DNA of 64,000 nucleotides from Ascidiimonas meishanensis (lineage in GTDB: Bacteria; Bacteroidota; Bacteroidia; Flavobacteriales; Flavobacteriaceae). Positions 42,841 through 51,994 of this stretch are shown here, in pieces. Positions within the stretch are counted from its first letter, which is position 1. Each line of letters starts with the position of its first letter. The notes under the pieces were generated by a model. That model searched no databases and was not told where the DNA came from. It worked only from the letters and a program-made list of their open reading frames with translations. The position numbers were made by a program, and so were the translations under genes. Location of the stretch: positions 1 to 64,000 of the forward strand of contig NZ_JBBEXD010000001.1 of the NCBI RefSeq assembly GCF_037782385.1. The letters run 5' to 3'.

Positions 42841-43806
42841 ATGGTTAAAAAACACTGGAATACTGTTATTAAAAGTATGGTCAAGCGCCGTAAACTATCT
42901 GAGTTTATACTTTTTTTTGGAATCACTTTTATACTTTGGTTTTTTATCAAGCTATCTGAATCACACAATGCCATACTTAATTTCGACATAGCATATGTTT
43001 CTGTCCCAGATGATAAGCTCATTCTTGGTAATCCAACCGCTTCCATTGATGTGTCTATAAAAGCTGGTGGGTACGCCATTATAAGGCATCGTATTTTTAA
43101 AAGAACATTAAAATTAGATGTTTCCAGAGCAGAAAATAAGGATGGAGTATATGTTTTAAACACCCAATATCTTGAAGCAGCCGTAAAAGAACAACTAGAT
43201 AAAGATGTAAGTTTTCAAAATTTACAAATGGGGTTTATTGCTATTGAATTGGGGAAAAATAGCGAAAAAAAAGTTCCAATAACACCAAATTTAACCGTTT
43301 TATTTGAACGTGATTTTGATTTATATGGTGATTTTGAAATCAATCCCGACTCTATAACAGTAAGTGGCCCAGAAAATGTTGTGGATACACTTTCTTCTCT
43401 TGAAACTGAAAAAATTGTACTAAATGATGTAAATACAGATTTCTCTGTAGAAGCAGCACTGGTTATTTCAGAAGCGCTGGAGCCTGTTCAACTGAGCGCC
43501 CAAACCATACAAATAAAGGGTAAGGTGGTTCGTTATACAGAAAAAATATTGGAAGTACCTATAATTATAAATAACAAACCAGATCAGGTTTCAATTCGCT
43601 TATTTCCAGACAAAGTGAATGTAAAATGCCGCGGAAGCCTTTTAGATATCAAGAAAGTTTTAGCAGATGATGTTTTGGTAGTAGCCGATTTTAATGAAAT
43701 AGAAGATAAAGGGGTTTTAATTCCTACTATCAAAAAGTACCCCGAGTACTTGAGATCGGCAGAAATTTTAGATAAGAAAGTTGAATTTTTAATTAAGAAA
43801 GAATGA
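42841..43806 (+). CDS. YbbR-like domain protein
   Basis: 321 residues. One membrane anchor near the N-terminus (residues 20-38, LSEFILFFGITFILWFFI) is followed by extracytoplasmic beta-rich repeats (YVSVPDDKLILGNP, VPITPNLTVLFERDF, PDSITVSGPENVVD, PDKVNVKCRGSLL) of the YbbR type. In Firmicutes the related CdaR regulates the cyclic-di-AMP synthase CdaA, but no cyclase gene lies next to it here. The order YbbR then coaE is common in flavobacteria. The function is unknown. It overlaps coaE by four bases. Confidence 0.85.
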   Translation: MVKKHWNTVIKSMVKRRKLSEFILFFGITFILWFFIKLSESHNAILNFDIAYVSVPDDKLILGNPTASIDVSIKAGGYAIIRHRIFKRTLKLDVSRAENKDGVYVLNTQYLEAAVKEQLDKDVSFQNLQMGFIAIELGKNSEKKVPITPNLTVLFERDFDLYGDFEINPDSITVSGPENVVDTLSSLETEKIVLNDVNTDFSVEAALVISEALEPVQLSAQTIQIKGKVVRYTEKILEVPIIINNKPDQVSIRLFPDKVNVKCRGSLLDIKKVLADDVLVVADFNEIEDKGVLIPTIKKYPEYLRSAEILDKKVEFLIKKE

Positions 43807-44387
43807 TTATTGGGTTAACCGGAGGCATAGGCAGTGGTAAATCTACTGTTGCAAAAATGTTTCAAGAATTGGGAGTCCCTATATATGTTGCAGATATTGA
43901 GGCTAAAAAATTATTGGTAGCGTCTTCAAAAGTAAAAAACCAAGTTATAAATCTTTTAGGGAAAAAAGCTTATAAAGGTCAAGAACCAGACAGAGCCTTT
44001 ATAAGTTCATTAGTCTTTAAAGATGCTGAAAAATTACAAGAATTAAATAACATAATACATCCAGCTGTCAAAATTCATTTTATGAATTGGTATAAGAATC
44101 AGGATGCTGTATATGTCATTAAAGAGGCCGCTATTCTTTTTGAGTCTGGAAGCCATAAGGATTGTGATTTTATTATTACTGTAACTGCACCAGAGAAAGT
44201 GCGTATTAAAAGAGTCATGCAAAGAGATTCAATTGATGAAAACACTATTCGTGAGCGGATGCAGCATCAATGGAGTGATAAGCAAAAAATAGAACGTTCA
44301 GATTATGTAATTTATAACTCTTCTCTGGAGAAGACACAAGAACAGGTTCTGGAAATTCACCACGAGTTACTTAATAAATCAACATAA
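43803..44387 (+). CDS. coaE: Dephospho-CoA kinase
   Basis: 194 residues. The P-loop GLTGGIGSGKSTVA opens the protein. Further motifs are VPIYVADIEAKKLL, NNIIHPAVK, VIKEAAILFESG and RMQHQWSDKQKIERSDYVI. It performs the last step of coenzyme A synthesis, 3'-phosphorylation of dephospho-CoA. It overlaps the YbbR gene by four bases and precedes the two-component genes, which have their own promoter. Confidence 0.96.
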   Translation: MIIGLTGGIGSGKSTVAKMFQELGVPIYVADIEAKKLLVASSKVKNQVINLLGKKAYKGQEPDRAFISSLVFKDAEKLQELNNIIHPAVKIHFMNWYKNQDAVYVIKEAAILFESGSHKDCDFIITVTAPEKVRIKRVMQRDSIDENTIRERMQHQWSDKQKIERSDYVIYNSSLEKTQEQVLEIHHELLNKST

Positions 44388-44430
44388 ATATACAATTTTA
44401 ACATTTTTGTTAAGTTTAGGTTAAAAGCAG

Positions 44431-44460
44431 TTTGAAAGCAATACGAAACCTTTAATTTTG
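44431..44460 (+). promoter_or_regulatory. Promoter of the two-component operon (TTTG-N18-TAATTTTG)
   Basis: TTTG at 44431-44434 and TAATTTTG at 44453-44460 are separated by 18 bases and match both halves of the Bacteroidota consensus. The -7 element ends five bases before the ATG at 44466, so the mRNA would have almost no 5' leader. Confidence 0.75.
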
Positions 44461-44465
44461 AATAA

Positions 44466-46034
44466 ATGAGTAAGAGATTATTCGTTCTGTTGGTAGTTTT
44501 AATGAGTTTATCACTTATTGGAATTATTTTTGTTCAGGGTTACTGGATTAAAGCTACTATAGACAATAAAGAGGAGCAGTTTTCAATGAATGCAAATCAG
44601 ATACTGATATCAGTAGCTGAAAGTATTCAACGAAGAGAAATTAAGGATTTTATAGATATTGTTGTCTCAGGCTTAGATAGCTTAGAAGATCCAAAAATCT
44701 CAGAAATCTCCAAACTTTTTGTAATACAAACAGATAGTAAGACTAACGAACAGTTTATCTATTCTCATGGTATATTGGAAGAAGATTACGGTTATTCTTC
44801 TGCGTTCTTTGAAAACGGTCTGGATAGTGTAAATATTAAAAGATTTATTAGTTCAAGAGAGTCAAAACTGATTCGGGAGGGATTGAGCCTAGACGGAAAA
44901 AAAGTAGACGAAGAACAGGTTATGCGGAAGATTGGAAGATTGGACGAAATTGATAAAGCTGCTTTTGAAACTTCTTACAGGGACATTGCGAAAGCAAAGC
45001 CTATTCATAAACGTACTAATGTAAGAGAAATAAGATTTGCAATACAACGGGAATTAGAAGATAGAAATATGGATGTAGATTTTGAATTCGGAATCTACAG
45101 CAAAGGGTTGGCAACAAAAGTGAGATCTAGAGGTTTTGTGCTTTCGCAATCAACTAGATACAGAACTCCTTTATTTATTGATAACGAGAACGTTAGTGAC
45201 TATGATTTGCTGGTAAGTTTTCCTAAAAAGAAAAAGTTTCTTATTTCAAGCATAATGACCATGGCTTTTCTTTCAGTCATATTTACCTTAGTAATTATAA
45301 TTGCGTACTCTAGTGCTCTCTATCAGTTAATAAGACAAAAGCAAATCTCGGAAATTAAAACAGATTTTATTAATAATATGACGCATGAGTTTAAAACTCC
45401 CATAGCTACCATTAACTTAGCCTTAGATGCAATTAAAAATCCGAAAACATTTGGTGATGAAGAAAAAGTTAAACGGTATTTGCAAATGATTAAGGATGAA
45501 AATAAACGAATGCATGCACAGGTAGAAAATGTTCTTAGAATTTCTAAACTTGAGAAAAATCAATTAGATATTAGTAAGGATAGAGTAGATCTTCATGATG
45601 TAATAGATGATGCCGTGCTGCATGTATCCCTTATTGTGGAAGATAGAGGTGGTTATATAGAACAGCATTTAGATGCAGAAAGGAGTGAAATATTAGCTAA
45701 TGATGTGCATTTTACGAATGTTATTGTGAATATTTTAGATAATGCTATAAAATATTCACCAGATGCTCCTAAAATTAATGTATCTACCGAAATTGTAAAA
45801 AATAGTATTGTGGTTAAAATTACAGATCACGGTGCAGGAATGAGTAAGGCTGTGGCAAAACGTATTTTTGAAAAATTCTATCGAGAACATACAGGAAACA
45901 TACATAATGTTAAAGGGCATGGTCTCGGTTTAGCATATGTTAAAAAAATTGTAGATGATCATCAAGGAGAAATCTACGTAGAAAGTGAAAAAGATAAAGG
46001 AAGTACCTTTTATATAAAGTTACCTTTAATATAA
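44466..46034 (+). CDS. Sensor histidine kinase (RprX-like)
   Basis: 522 residues. Two membrane spans (4-27 and about 258-285) enclose a ~230-residue extracytoplasmic sensor region. The phosphoacceptor His is in the H-box NNMTHEFKTPIATI (His about 307). The ATPase part has NVIVNILDNAIKYSPDAP (N box), ITDHGAGMS (G1) and VKGHGLGLAYVKKI (G2). It signals to the response regulator encoded five bases downstream. The layout resembles RprX of Bacteroides. The signal is unknown. Confidence 0.93.
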   Translation: MSKRLFVLLVVLMSLSLIGIIFVQGYWIKATIDNKEEQFSMNANQILISVAESIQRREIKDFIDIVVSGLDSLEDPKISEISKLFVIQTDSKTNEQFIYSHGILEEDYGYSSAFFENGLDSVNIKRFISSRESKLIREGLSLDGKKVDEEQVMRKIGRLDEIDKAAFETSYRDIAKAKPIHKRTNVREIRFAIQRELEDRNMDVDFEFGIYSKGLATKVRSRGFVLSQSTRYRTPLFIDNENVSDYDLLVSFPKKKKFLISSIMTMAFLSVIFTLVIIIAYSSALYQLIRQKQISEIKTDFINNMTHEFKTPIATINLALDAIKNPKTFGDEEKVKRYLQMIKDENKRMHAQVENVLRISKLEKNQLDISKDRVDLHDVIDDAVLHVSLIVEDRGGYIEQHLDAERSEILANDVHFTNVIVNILDNAIKYSPDAPKINVSTEIVKNSIVVKITDHGAGMSKAVAKRIFEKFYREHTGNIHNVKGHGLGLAYVKKIVDDHQGEIYVESEKDKGSTFYIKLPLI

Positions 46035-46039
46035 AAATT

Positions 46040-46756
46040 ATGGAAAAAGCAAATAAAAAAATATTGTTGGTAGAAGATGATCCCAATTTTGGAGTGGTCT
46101 TAAAAGACTACCTAACCATGAATGATTTTGACGTGATGTTGGCTAAAAATGGTATGGAAGGTTTTGAAAAATTTAAAAAGGATAATTATGATCTTTGCAT
46201 CTTGGATGTTATGATGCCTTATAAAGATGGATTTACCTTGGCAAAGGAGATTCGTGAAAAAGATGAAAATATCCCCATTATTTTCCTCACCGCAAAAACA
46301 ATGAAGGAAGATGTTTTAAAAGGTTACAAAGCTGGTGCTGATGATTATTTGAATAAACCTTTTGATTCTGAGGTTTTGCTTTTTAAAATAAAGGCTATAA
46401 TGCAACGTAAATCTTCAGATTCTGTGGCAGATAGCAAACAGTTTGAATTTAAAATTGGAGGTTTTCATCTTAATTCAAAGTTACGGTTCCTTACCTATAA
46501 AGAAGAAGAGCCTATCAAGTTATCACCAAAAGAAAATGAGTTGTTACGTTTGTTAGCATTGCATGAAAATGATTTAATGCCTCGTGAATTAGCACTTACT
46601 AAAATATGGAGAGACGATAATTATTTTACCTCCAGAAGTATGGATGTGTATATAGCAAAACTACGTAAGTATCTAAAGAAAGATGAAGAAGTAGAAATTT
46701 TAAATATTCACGGAGAAGGTTTTCGTTTAGTGGTGAAAAGCGAAGCGCAACAATAA
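46040..46756 (+). CDS. OmpR-family response regulator (RprY-like)
   Basis: 238 residues. The receiver domain has the acidic pair ILLVEDD, the phosphorylated Asp in LCILDVMMP (about 56), the Thr in FLTAK and the Lys in LNKPF. The C-terminal winged helix (IKLSPKENELLRLLA, LTKIWRDDNYFTSRSMDVYI, ILNIHGEGFRLV) binds DNA. It pairs with the histidine kinase immediately upstream. A terminator shared with the gluconate permease gene follows. Confidence 0.95.
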   Translation: MEKANKKILLVEDDPNFGVVLKDYLTMNDFDVMLAKNGMEGFEKFKKDNYDLCILDVMMPYKDGFTLAKEIREKDENIPIIFLTAKTMKEDVLKGYKAGADDYLNKPFDSEVLLFKIKAIMQRKSSDSVADSKQFEFKIGGFHLNSKLRFLTYKEEEPIKLSPKENELLRLLALHENDLMPRELALTKIWRDDNYFTSRSMDVYIAKLRKYLKKDEEVEILNIHGEGFRLVVKSEAQQ

Positions 46757-46778
46757 GAATCCTTAGTAGATAAATAGT

Positions 46779-46814
46779 AACCGTATTGTTTTAAATAAAC
46801 AATGCGGTTTTTTT
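46779..46814. terminator. Terminator between the response regulator and gluconate permease genes
   Basis: A 13-bp stem with one G-T pair (46779-46791 with 46797-46809) and a 5-base loop is followed by a T-run to 46814. It mainly serves the plus strand; its end touches the stop of the convergent permease gene. Confidence 0.82.
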
Positions 46815-48150
46815 ATAGAAAACTGTTAATCAGTAAAACCATCAAAAAACCGGTTAATGCCAATAATGTAGTCATTACAGACCATGTTTTAAAAGTCTGT
46901 TTCTCCGTGAGATGTAAATATTGACCAACTAACCAAAATCCACTGTCATTTACATGTGAAAAAATGGAAGCACCAGAAGCAATGGCTATAACAAGACAAG
47001 CCAACGAAGCACCGTACAGGTCTGTTCCATGCAAAAGAGGCGCAACTAATCCCGCAGCTGTAATCATTGCTACAGTTGCAGACCCTTGAACTATTCTAAC
47101 AATTGCAGCCGTGAGAAAGCCAAATACTAGAATTGGAAACTCAATTTCAATAAGGGAGGTAGCCAACATTTTACCGGCACCAGTATTGATAAGAACTTGT
47201 TTAAAAACACCCCCTGCACCAGTTAGTAAAATGATAGTTCCTGCCGGTTCAAACGACTTAGCTGAGATCTTCAGCATTTCATGATTTTTTATGCCTCTCA
47301 AAATTCCTAAACTATACCAAGCAATTAAGTTTGCGATTATTAATGCCACAAATGGATGACCAATTAATTGAATACTGTTTTTTATGTATTCGTTGGGAAC
47401 CCCAATAAGATTGCTACTAACGAAAGTATTAAGCAAGATAAGAACGATAGGAATAACAATTATGGCAAATATGAGTCTGGCATCTGGTAATTCTTTTGTA
47501 ACATTTCTCAAAATTTCAATGGGTGCTTCAATGTGTATTTTACTTGCGATATACTTTCCAAAAAACAAACCACTTACTAATACCGCTGGTAATCCAGCCA
47601 TAAATCCTATCAAAATTACCCATCCCATATCTGCATCTACCAATTCTGCTACAGCAATAGGGCCAGGAGTTGGAGGAATAAATGCATGGGTGGCTGCAAG
47701 ACCTGCTAATAGAGGTATTGCATATAACAGCAGCGATTTTTTTGTCTTACGTTGTATTGCATAAATTACTGGAATAAGAATAATAAAGGCAACATCAAAA
47801 AAAACAGGAATGGCAATTATAAAACCTGAGATCATTATTGCCAAAGGCGCTCTATTCATACCCATTCGTTGCATTAAATAGTTTGCTATAGCATTAGCTC
47901 CACCAGAATGCTCAAGAATTCCACCAAATATAGCACCTAATCCAACCACGGTAGCAACAAAGCCTAGTGTTCCTCCCATACCATCTGTGATTGTATTAAC
48001 AATCTCATCTGATTCCAATCCTGCTAACAACCCTGTAATAATACTTGCAATAAGAAGCGCAATAAAGGCAGGGAGTTTTACCCGTAAAATTAATACGAGT
48101 AAAATTAGAATACCAATAATGATATTGGTAAGAAGTATAAAATCTATCAT
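46813..48150 (-). CDS. GntP-family gluconate permease
   Basis: 445 residues with 12 or more membrane helices. VVGLGAIFGGILEHSGGANAIA, FIPPTPGPIAVAELV and ASIFSHVNDSGFWLV are characteristic of GntP/GntT gluconate:H+ symporters. It brings gluconate or a related sugar acid into the cell. Its start overlaps the gluconate kinase gene by four bases, which strongly supports gluconate as the substrate. Confidence 0.93.
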   Translation of the reverse strand: MIDFILLTNIIIGILILLVLILRVKLPAFIALLIASIITGLLAGLESDEIVNTITDGMGGTLGFVATVVGLGAIFGGILEHSGGANAIANYLMQRMGMNRAPLAIMISGFIIAIPVFFDVAFIILIPVIYAIQRKTKKSLLLYAIPLLAGLAATHAFIPPTPGPIAVAELVDADMGWVILIGFMAGLPAVLVSGLFFGKYIASKIHIEAPIEILRNVTKELPDARLIFAIIVIPIVLILLNTFVSSNLIGVPNEYIKNSIQLIGHPFVALIIANLIAWYSLGILRGIKNHEMLKISAKSFEPAGTIILLTGAGGVFKQVLINTGAGKMLATSLIEIEFPILVFGFLTAAIVRIVQGSATVAMITAAGLVAPLLHGTDLYGASLACLVIAIASGASIFSHVNDSGFWLVGQYLHLTEKQTFKTWSVMTTLLALTGFLMVLLINSFL

Positions 48151-48650
48151 CCGGCTACTTGATTTTGCAGGTGACGTTTAATTTGCTGTACAATTTCATT
48201 TGGGGGTTTTTTAATAGAGATTGTAAATACATTTTTGGGTATCTCTAGAATTTCAAATTGCGACTTTAAAAGAGAGATAGGCATAAAATGACCTGTTCTT
48301 TGTTTCATTCTATCCTGAATTAATTCAAAAGAGCCTTCAAGAAAAACAAAGATAGTATTGTTGGTTATTTCCAAAGTGAGCAAATTTCTATAATTTTGCT
48401 TAAGCGCAGAGCAGGCAATAACACATCCTTTTTTTTTGATTTCTTGTTTTGCTAGCGCATTAATGGTCTCTAACCAACCACGGCGATCTTGATCATTTAA
48501 AGGAATACCTTGGCTCATTTTGTTCTTGTTGTCCATTGAATGATAATCATCTCCATCAAAAAACGGAATGTTTATTGCTTCACTTAAAAGTCTGCCAATA
48601 GTACTTTTCCCAGCACCTGAGACTCCTGTAATAAAAATGGCTTTACACAT
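48147..48650 (-). CDS. gntK: Gluconate kinase
   Basis: 167 residues, of the shikimate-kinase-like GntK family. The P-loop GVSGAGKSTIGRLLS, FFDGDDYHSMDNKNKM, GIPLNDQDRRGWLETI, ACSALKQNYR and RTGHFMPISLLKSQFEILE are all diagnostic. It makes 6-phosphogluconate, feeding the pentose-phosphate or Entner-Doudoroff route. It is translated just before the permease gene. A palindrome in the upstream gap may be an operator. Confidence 0.95.
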   Translation of the reverse strand: MCKAIFITGVSGAGKSTIGRLLSEAINIPFFDGDDYHSMDNKNKMSQGIPLNDQDRRGWLETINALAKQEIKKKGCVIACSALKQNYRNLLTLEITNNTIFVFLEGSFELIQDRMKQRTGHFMPISLLKSQFEILEIPKNVFTISIKKPPNEIVQQIKRHLQNQVAG

Positions 48651-48669
48651 GGTTACGATTATACTTTTA

Positions 48670-48689
48670 GTCTTATTAAGACCTTAAGG
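48670..48689. promoter_or_regulatory. Palindromes upstream of gntK, possible operator
   Basis: GTCTTA-T-TAAGAC (48670-48682) is a perfect palindrome with one central base, directly followed by the 8-base palindrome CCTTAAGG (48682-48689). They lie between the miaA stop and the gntK start. They could bind a regulator of gluconate use or form a weak hairpin; no regulator gene is adjacent. Confidence 0.3.
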
Positions 48690-48691
48690 AA

Positions 48692-49609
48692 CTATATTTT
48701 CTTAGATATGTTATCTATAATTGTTTTGAAATCGGCATCATATTCTATCCACACTATACTAGAATCCTTTCTAAGCCAAGTGAGTTGTCTCTTTGCATAC
48801 CTTCTTGTATTCTTCTTAATTTCCGAAACAGCAAACTCAAGGGGATAGATACCGTCTATGTAGTTAAATAGTTCTTTGTATCCTACGGTTTGTAAAGCAT
48901 TCAAGTCTTTGTAAGGGTATAGTTTTACTACTTCTTCCAGAAGACCTTCTTTCATCATGAGATCTACTCTTAGATTAATCCGGTCATAGATAATGTTTCG
49001 AGGAGCATTTAAAGCCAAATTAACAGCTTGAAAGGCTCTAATTGTTTGTTTTTTCTTTAGAAAGGAAGAATATGGTTTTTGCGTTTGAATACTTACTTCT
49101 AAAGCTCTGATAATTCTTTGTGGATTATTTAAGTCTACTTTGCTGTAGTAATCGGGATCTACTTGTTTTAAGAGGTTTTGTAAATATGAAATACCTTTTT
49201 CAGTTAATTGAAGATTTAACTCTTCTCTAATAGAAGCATCTATTTCTGGAAATTCATCCATTCCTTCTAATATAGCTTTTATATACAATCCGCTCCCGCC
49301 TACAAGAATCAATACATTTTTGAGGCTAAAAAGTTCAGTGATTTTAGCAATTACTTCATTCTCATAATCTCCAACATTATAAGAATCATGAATACTTTTA
49401 TGTTGAATAAAATGGTGGGGGACTGCCGCTAATTCTTCTTTGTTTGGAACTGCAGTTCCAATATTCATTTCCTTGTAAAATTGTCTTGAATCTGCAGATA
49501 TAATTTCCGTGTCATAATGAGTTGCAAGTTTAATGGACAATGCAGTTTTACCAATAGCCGTAGGGCCATTTATTACGATTAATGTTTTTGGAGAAGGAGA
49601 GGAGTTCAT
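48692..49609 (-). CDS. miaA: tRNA dimethylallyltransferase
   Basis: 305 residues. The P-loop is GPTAIGKTALS, followed by SADSRQFYKEMNIGTA, GGSGLYIKAILEG, NPQRIIRALE and the C-terminal RRYAKRQLTWLRKD. It adds a dimethylallyl group to A37 of tRNAs that read UNN codons. It lies four bases after the ion-channel gene, so the two are likely co-transcribed. Confidence 0.96.
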   Translation of the reverse strand: MNSSPSPKTLIVINGPTAIGKTALSIKLATHYDTEIISADSRQFYKEMNIGTAVPNKEELAAVPHHFIQHKSIHDSYNVGDYENEVIAKITELFSLKNVLILVGGSGLYIKAILEGMDEFPEIDASIREELNLQLTEKGISYLQNLLKQVDPDYYSKVDLNNPQRIIRALEVSIQTQKPYSSFLKKKQTIRAFQAVNLALNAPRNIIYDRINLRVDLMMKEGLLEEVVKLYPYKDLNALQTVGYKELFNYIDGIYPLEFAVSEIKKNTRRYAKRQLTWLRKDSSIVWIEYDADFKTIIDNISKKI

Positions 49610-49613
49610 ACAT

Positions 49614-50375
49614 TTACGGATTTAATTCTTCTCCGCATTTAAAACAGTATATAGCTTTGTCCATATGTCCTTCTGCTCCACAACAGGGACAATTTTGTGT
49701 ATTGAGATGTATTTTTTTTTGATCATTGTGTTTAGCAAATTCCACCGTCACAATGCCAGTAGGTACCGCAATTATTCCATACCCTAAGATCATGATAATA
49801 GTAGCAATTGCCTGACCTAATGCAGTCTGTGGCGCAATATCTCCATAACCAACAGTAGTTAAGGTAACAATAGTCCAATAAATACTTCTTGGAATACTGG
49901 TAAAACCACTTTCATCACTTTCTATTAGATACATTGTTGTTCCCATTATTACTGATAATACCAGCACTGTATAAATGAAAACTGCAATTTTGGCCTTGCT
50001 TGCTTTTAATGCTTTAGATAATTGAGAAGCTTCACCCAAAAAACGAACTAATTTAAGAATCCTAAAAATTCTCAATAATCTAAAAGCCCTAACGGCAAGT
50101 AATACTTGCGAGCCTGCAAAAAAATAAGAAATATATAAAGGAATTGTAGAAAGCAAATCTATGATACCATAGAAGCTAAAAATATAATTCCAAGATTTTT
50201 TAATACTTATAATACGGGCAATATATTCTATCGTAAAAAATATGGTAATAACCCATTCAGCAGTTACTAAAAAGCTATGGTATTTGATATCAATATCACG
50301 AACGCTTTCTAGCATTACTATGATTATACTAATAATAATGATGAAAAAGAGTAAAACGTCAAATGCTTTCCCCAA
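49614..50375 (-). CDS. Voltage-gated-type potassium channel with a C-terminal zinc ribbon
   Basis: At least 253 residues. Six membrane helices are present, including an arginine-rich S4 (RAFRLLRIFRILKLVRFL, about 96-113) and the pore filter TTVGYGD (about 173-179), as in Kv channels. The C-terminus carries CPCCG...CFKCG, a four-Cys zinc ribbon. The coordinates use a TTG at 50375, but in-frame coding-like sequence (KWKQKLHEIIYEADTP) continues upstream to a stop at 50477-50475. Homologues I recall share such an N-terminal stretch, yet no ATG or GTG exists there. The true start is unresolved. The channel moves K+ through the inner membrane. Confidence 0.88.
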   Translation of the reverse strand: MGKAFDVLLFFIIIISIIIVMLESVRDIDIKYHSFLVTAEWVITIFFTIEYIARIISIKKSWNYIFSFYGIIDLLSTIPLYISYFFAGSQVLLAVRAFRLLRIFRILKLVRFLGEASQLSKALKASKAKIAVFIYTVLVLSVIMGTTMYLIESDESGFTSIPRSIYWTIVTLTTVGYGDIAPQTALGQAIATIIMILGYGIIAVPTGIVTVEFAKHNDQKKIHLNTQNCPCCGAEGHMDKAIYCFKCGEELNP

Positions 50376-50611
50376 AGGAGTATCCGCTTCATAAATTATT
50401 TCATGAAGTTTTTGTTTCCATTTATTAGAAGATGAATCGATACGGTTTATTTTATGTTTAAAAGTACTTATTTTTTATCAAGAAATGCAAGCTTATATTT
50501 GCATAATTACGTTTGTGTAATGATGTATTGTTATTAGAATTGAAAAAGTGTACAAATAGCCATGTGAGTTAACGGGTTTACCTTAGAAGTTAAAGTTCAG
50601 AATACCAGTTG

Positions 50612-51976
50612 TTATTGCAATTCAATAATCTTTTGAACTCTTCTTTTGCGAATGTAAGATTGAATAATATGAGTTAACTCTGCATTGTTTTGAATTGAAG
50701 TAATCATGTTTTTAAGAATTTCTGGATTACTAATCTGGTGATTAAGATCATAAAAGCCAAATCCTTGAAATTTGTTATTTTCAATTAAAATAGCACTCCT
50801 TTCATGTACTTCCCGACCACGGTCTACAATAATCATATTTTTGAAAGGATATGTGAACTTAATAATTGCTTTTTCAACACGTTCATTATATGCTTCTTTA
50901 GATTCTTCTCCAACACAAATACCTTTACATTTATTGATTTCATTATTATAACATCCTTTTTTGGCTTGTGAAAGACCAATGTATTTATGACAAAGTGTAA
51001 ATTCTTCTGCCATTTTATAAAGTACATTATTTGCTTCATGAATATTAGTAAAAGTCAAAGATGGTTTACTTTGTCTATCTGTTTTTTTTATGTGTAGGTT
51101 AATTAAACCGCTCTCATCAATATGTTTGAATAAACCTATATTAAATTTCCTTCTCTTTCTGTGAAAATTGAGCATGGGTTTATTAATTCTTAATTCTTCG
51201 TACTCTTTAAGCAGCGAAACTAATTCATTACCGGTTTCTTCATAAGTAACGGCATGCACTAAATTTTGAATCCTTTTGGATTTATTGTCTGAAGATGTAA
51301 AATGTTTGTTTACTTTTCTTTTAATATTTTTGCTTTTACCAATATAAATAATTTCTCCATCTTCATTATGGATGTAAAATACACCAGTAGCTGAAGGAAG
51401 TTGTTCTACAATATCTAATAGCTTAGGCTGTAACTGAGTTTCTATTTCGGTTATGACCGATTCTTTAATGATTTTCTTCTCTTTATCTTTTGAAAGCAAT
51501 AATTTAAAGAGCTTAACTGTTGCCATAGCATCACCATTTGCTCGATGACGATCACTTACAGGGATGCCAAGAGATCTAACTAGTTTACCAAGACTATAAG
51601 AGTCTTTTCCGGGTAACAATTTTTTAGAGAGCTCAACTGTACATAAAGTTTTTCGTTGATAATCAAATCCGAGTCTTTTAAACTCGGTTCGTAAAATACG
51701 ATTATCAAAATTTGCATTGTGAGCCACTAAAATACAATCGTCTGTAATTTCAACAATACGTTTGGCAATTTCATAAAATTTAGGAGCATTACGAAGCATA
51801 TGATTATTAATACCTGTAAGTTTTGCCACAAAAGCCTGTATTTCCTTTTCAGGGTTTACCAGACTTATAAATTTATCCGTTACTTTATGACCGTCATATC
51901 GGTAGATTGCAATTTCTGTGATTCCCTCTTCATTATACTTACCACCGGTGGTTTCTATGTCTACTATTGCGTACAC
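50612..51976 (-). CDS. DnaQ-like 3'-5' exonuclease fused to a GIY-YIG nuclease domain
   Basis: 454 residues. An N-terminal DEDDh exonuclease has YAIVDIETTG, VAHNANFDNRIL and HRANGDAMATVKLF. A UvrC/Cho-like GIY-YIG domain follows (about residues 198-280: TGVFYIHNEDGEIIYIGKS, IKRKVNKHF, ELVSLLKEYEELRINKP). The C-terminal ~170 residues include a Cys-containing segment (CHKYIGLSQAKKGCYNN, CKGICVGEES) as in UvrC relatives. It probably acts in DNA repair or proofreading. It is the last gene of the hbd-DUF1015-yggS group. Confidence 0.9.
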   Translation of the reverse strand: MYAIVDIETTGGKYNEEGITEIAIYRYDGHKVTDKFISLVNPEKEIQAFVAKLTGINNHMLRNAPKFYEIAKRIVEITDDCILVAHNANFDNRILRTEFKRLGFDYQRKTLCTVELSKKLLPGKDSYSLGKLVRSLGIPVSDRHRANGDAMATVKLFKLLLSKDKEKKIIKESVITEIETQLQPKLLDIVEQLPSATGVFYIHNEDGEIIYIGKSKNIKRKVNKHFTSSDNKSKRIQNLVHAVTYEETGNELVSLLKEYEELRINKPMLNFHRKRRKFNIGLFKHIDESGLINLHIKKTDRQSKPSLTFTNIHEANNVLYKMAEEFTLCHKYIGLSQAKKGCYNNEINKCKGICVGEESKEAYNERVEKAIIKFTYPFKNMIIVDRGREVHERSAILIENNKFQGFGFYDLNHQISNPEILKNMITSIQNNAELTHIIQSYIRKRRVQKIIELQ

Positions 51977-51994
51977 GAATTGATTTTAAGATAA

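Noticed and set aside
47384..47764. Plus-strand open frame opposite the gluconate permease gene
   Set aside because: It is antisense to a clear 12-helix permease and lacks its own signals.
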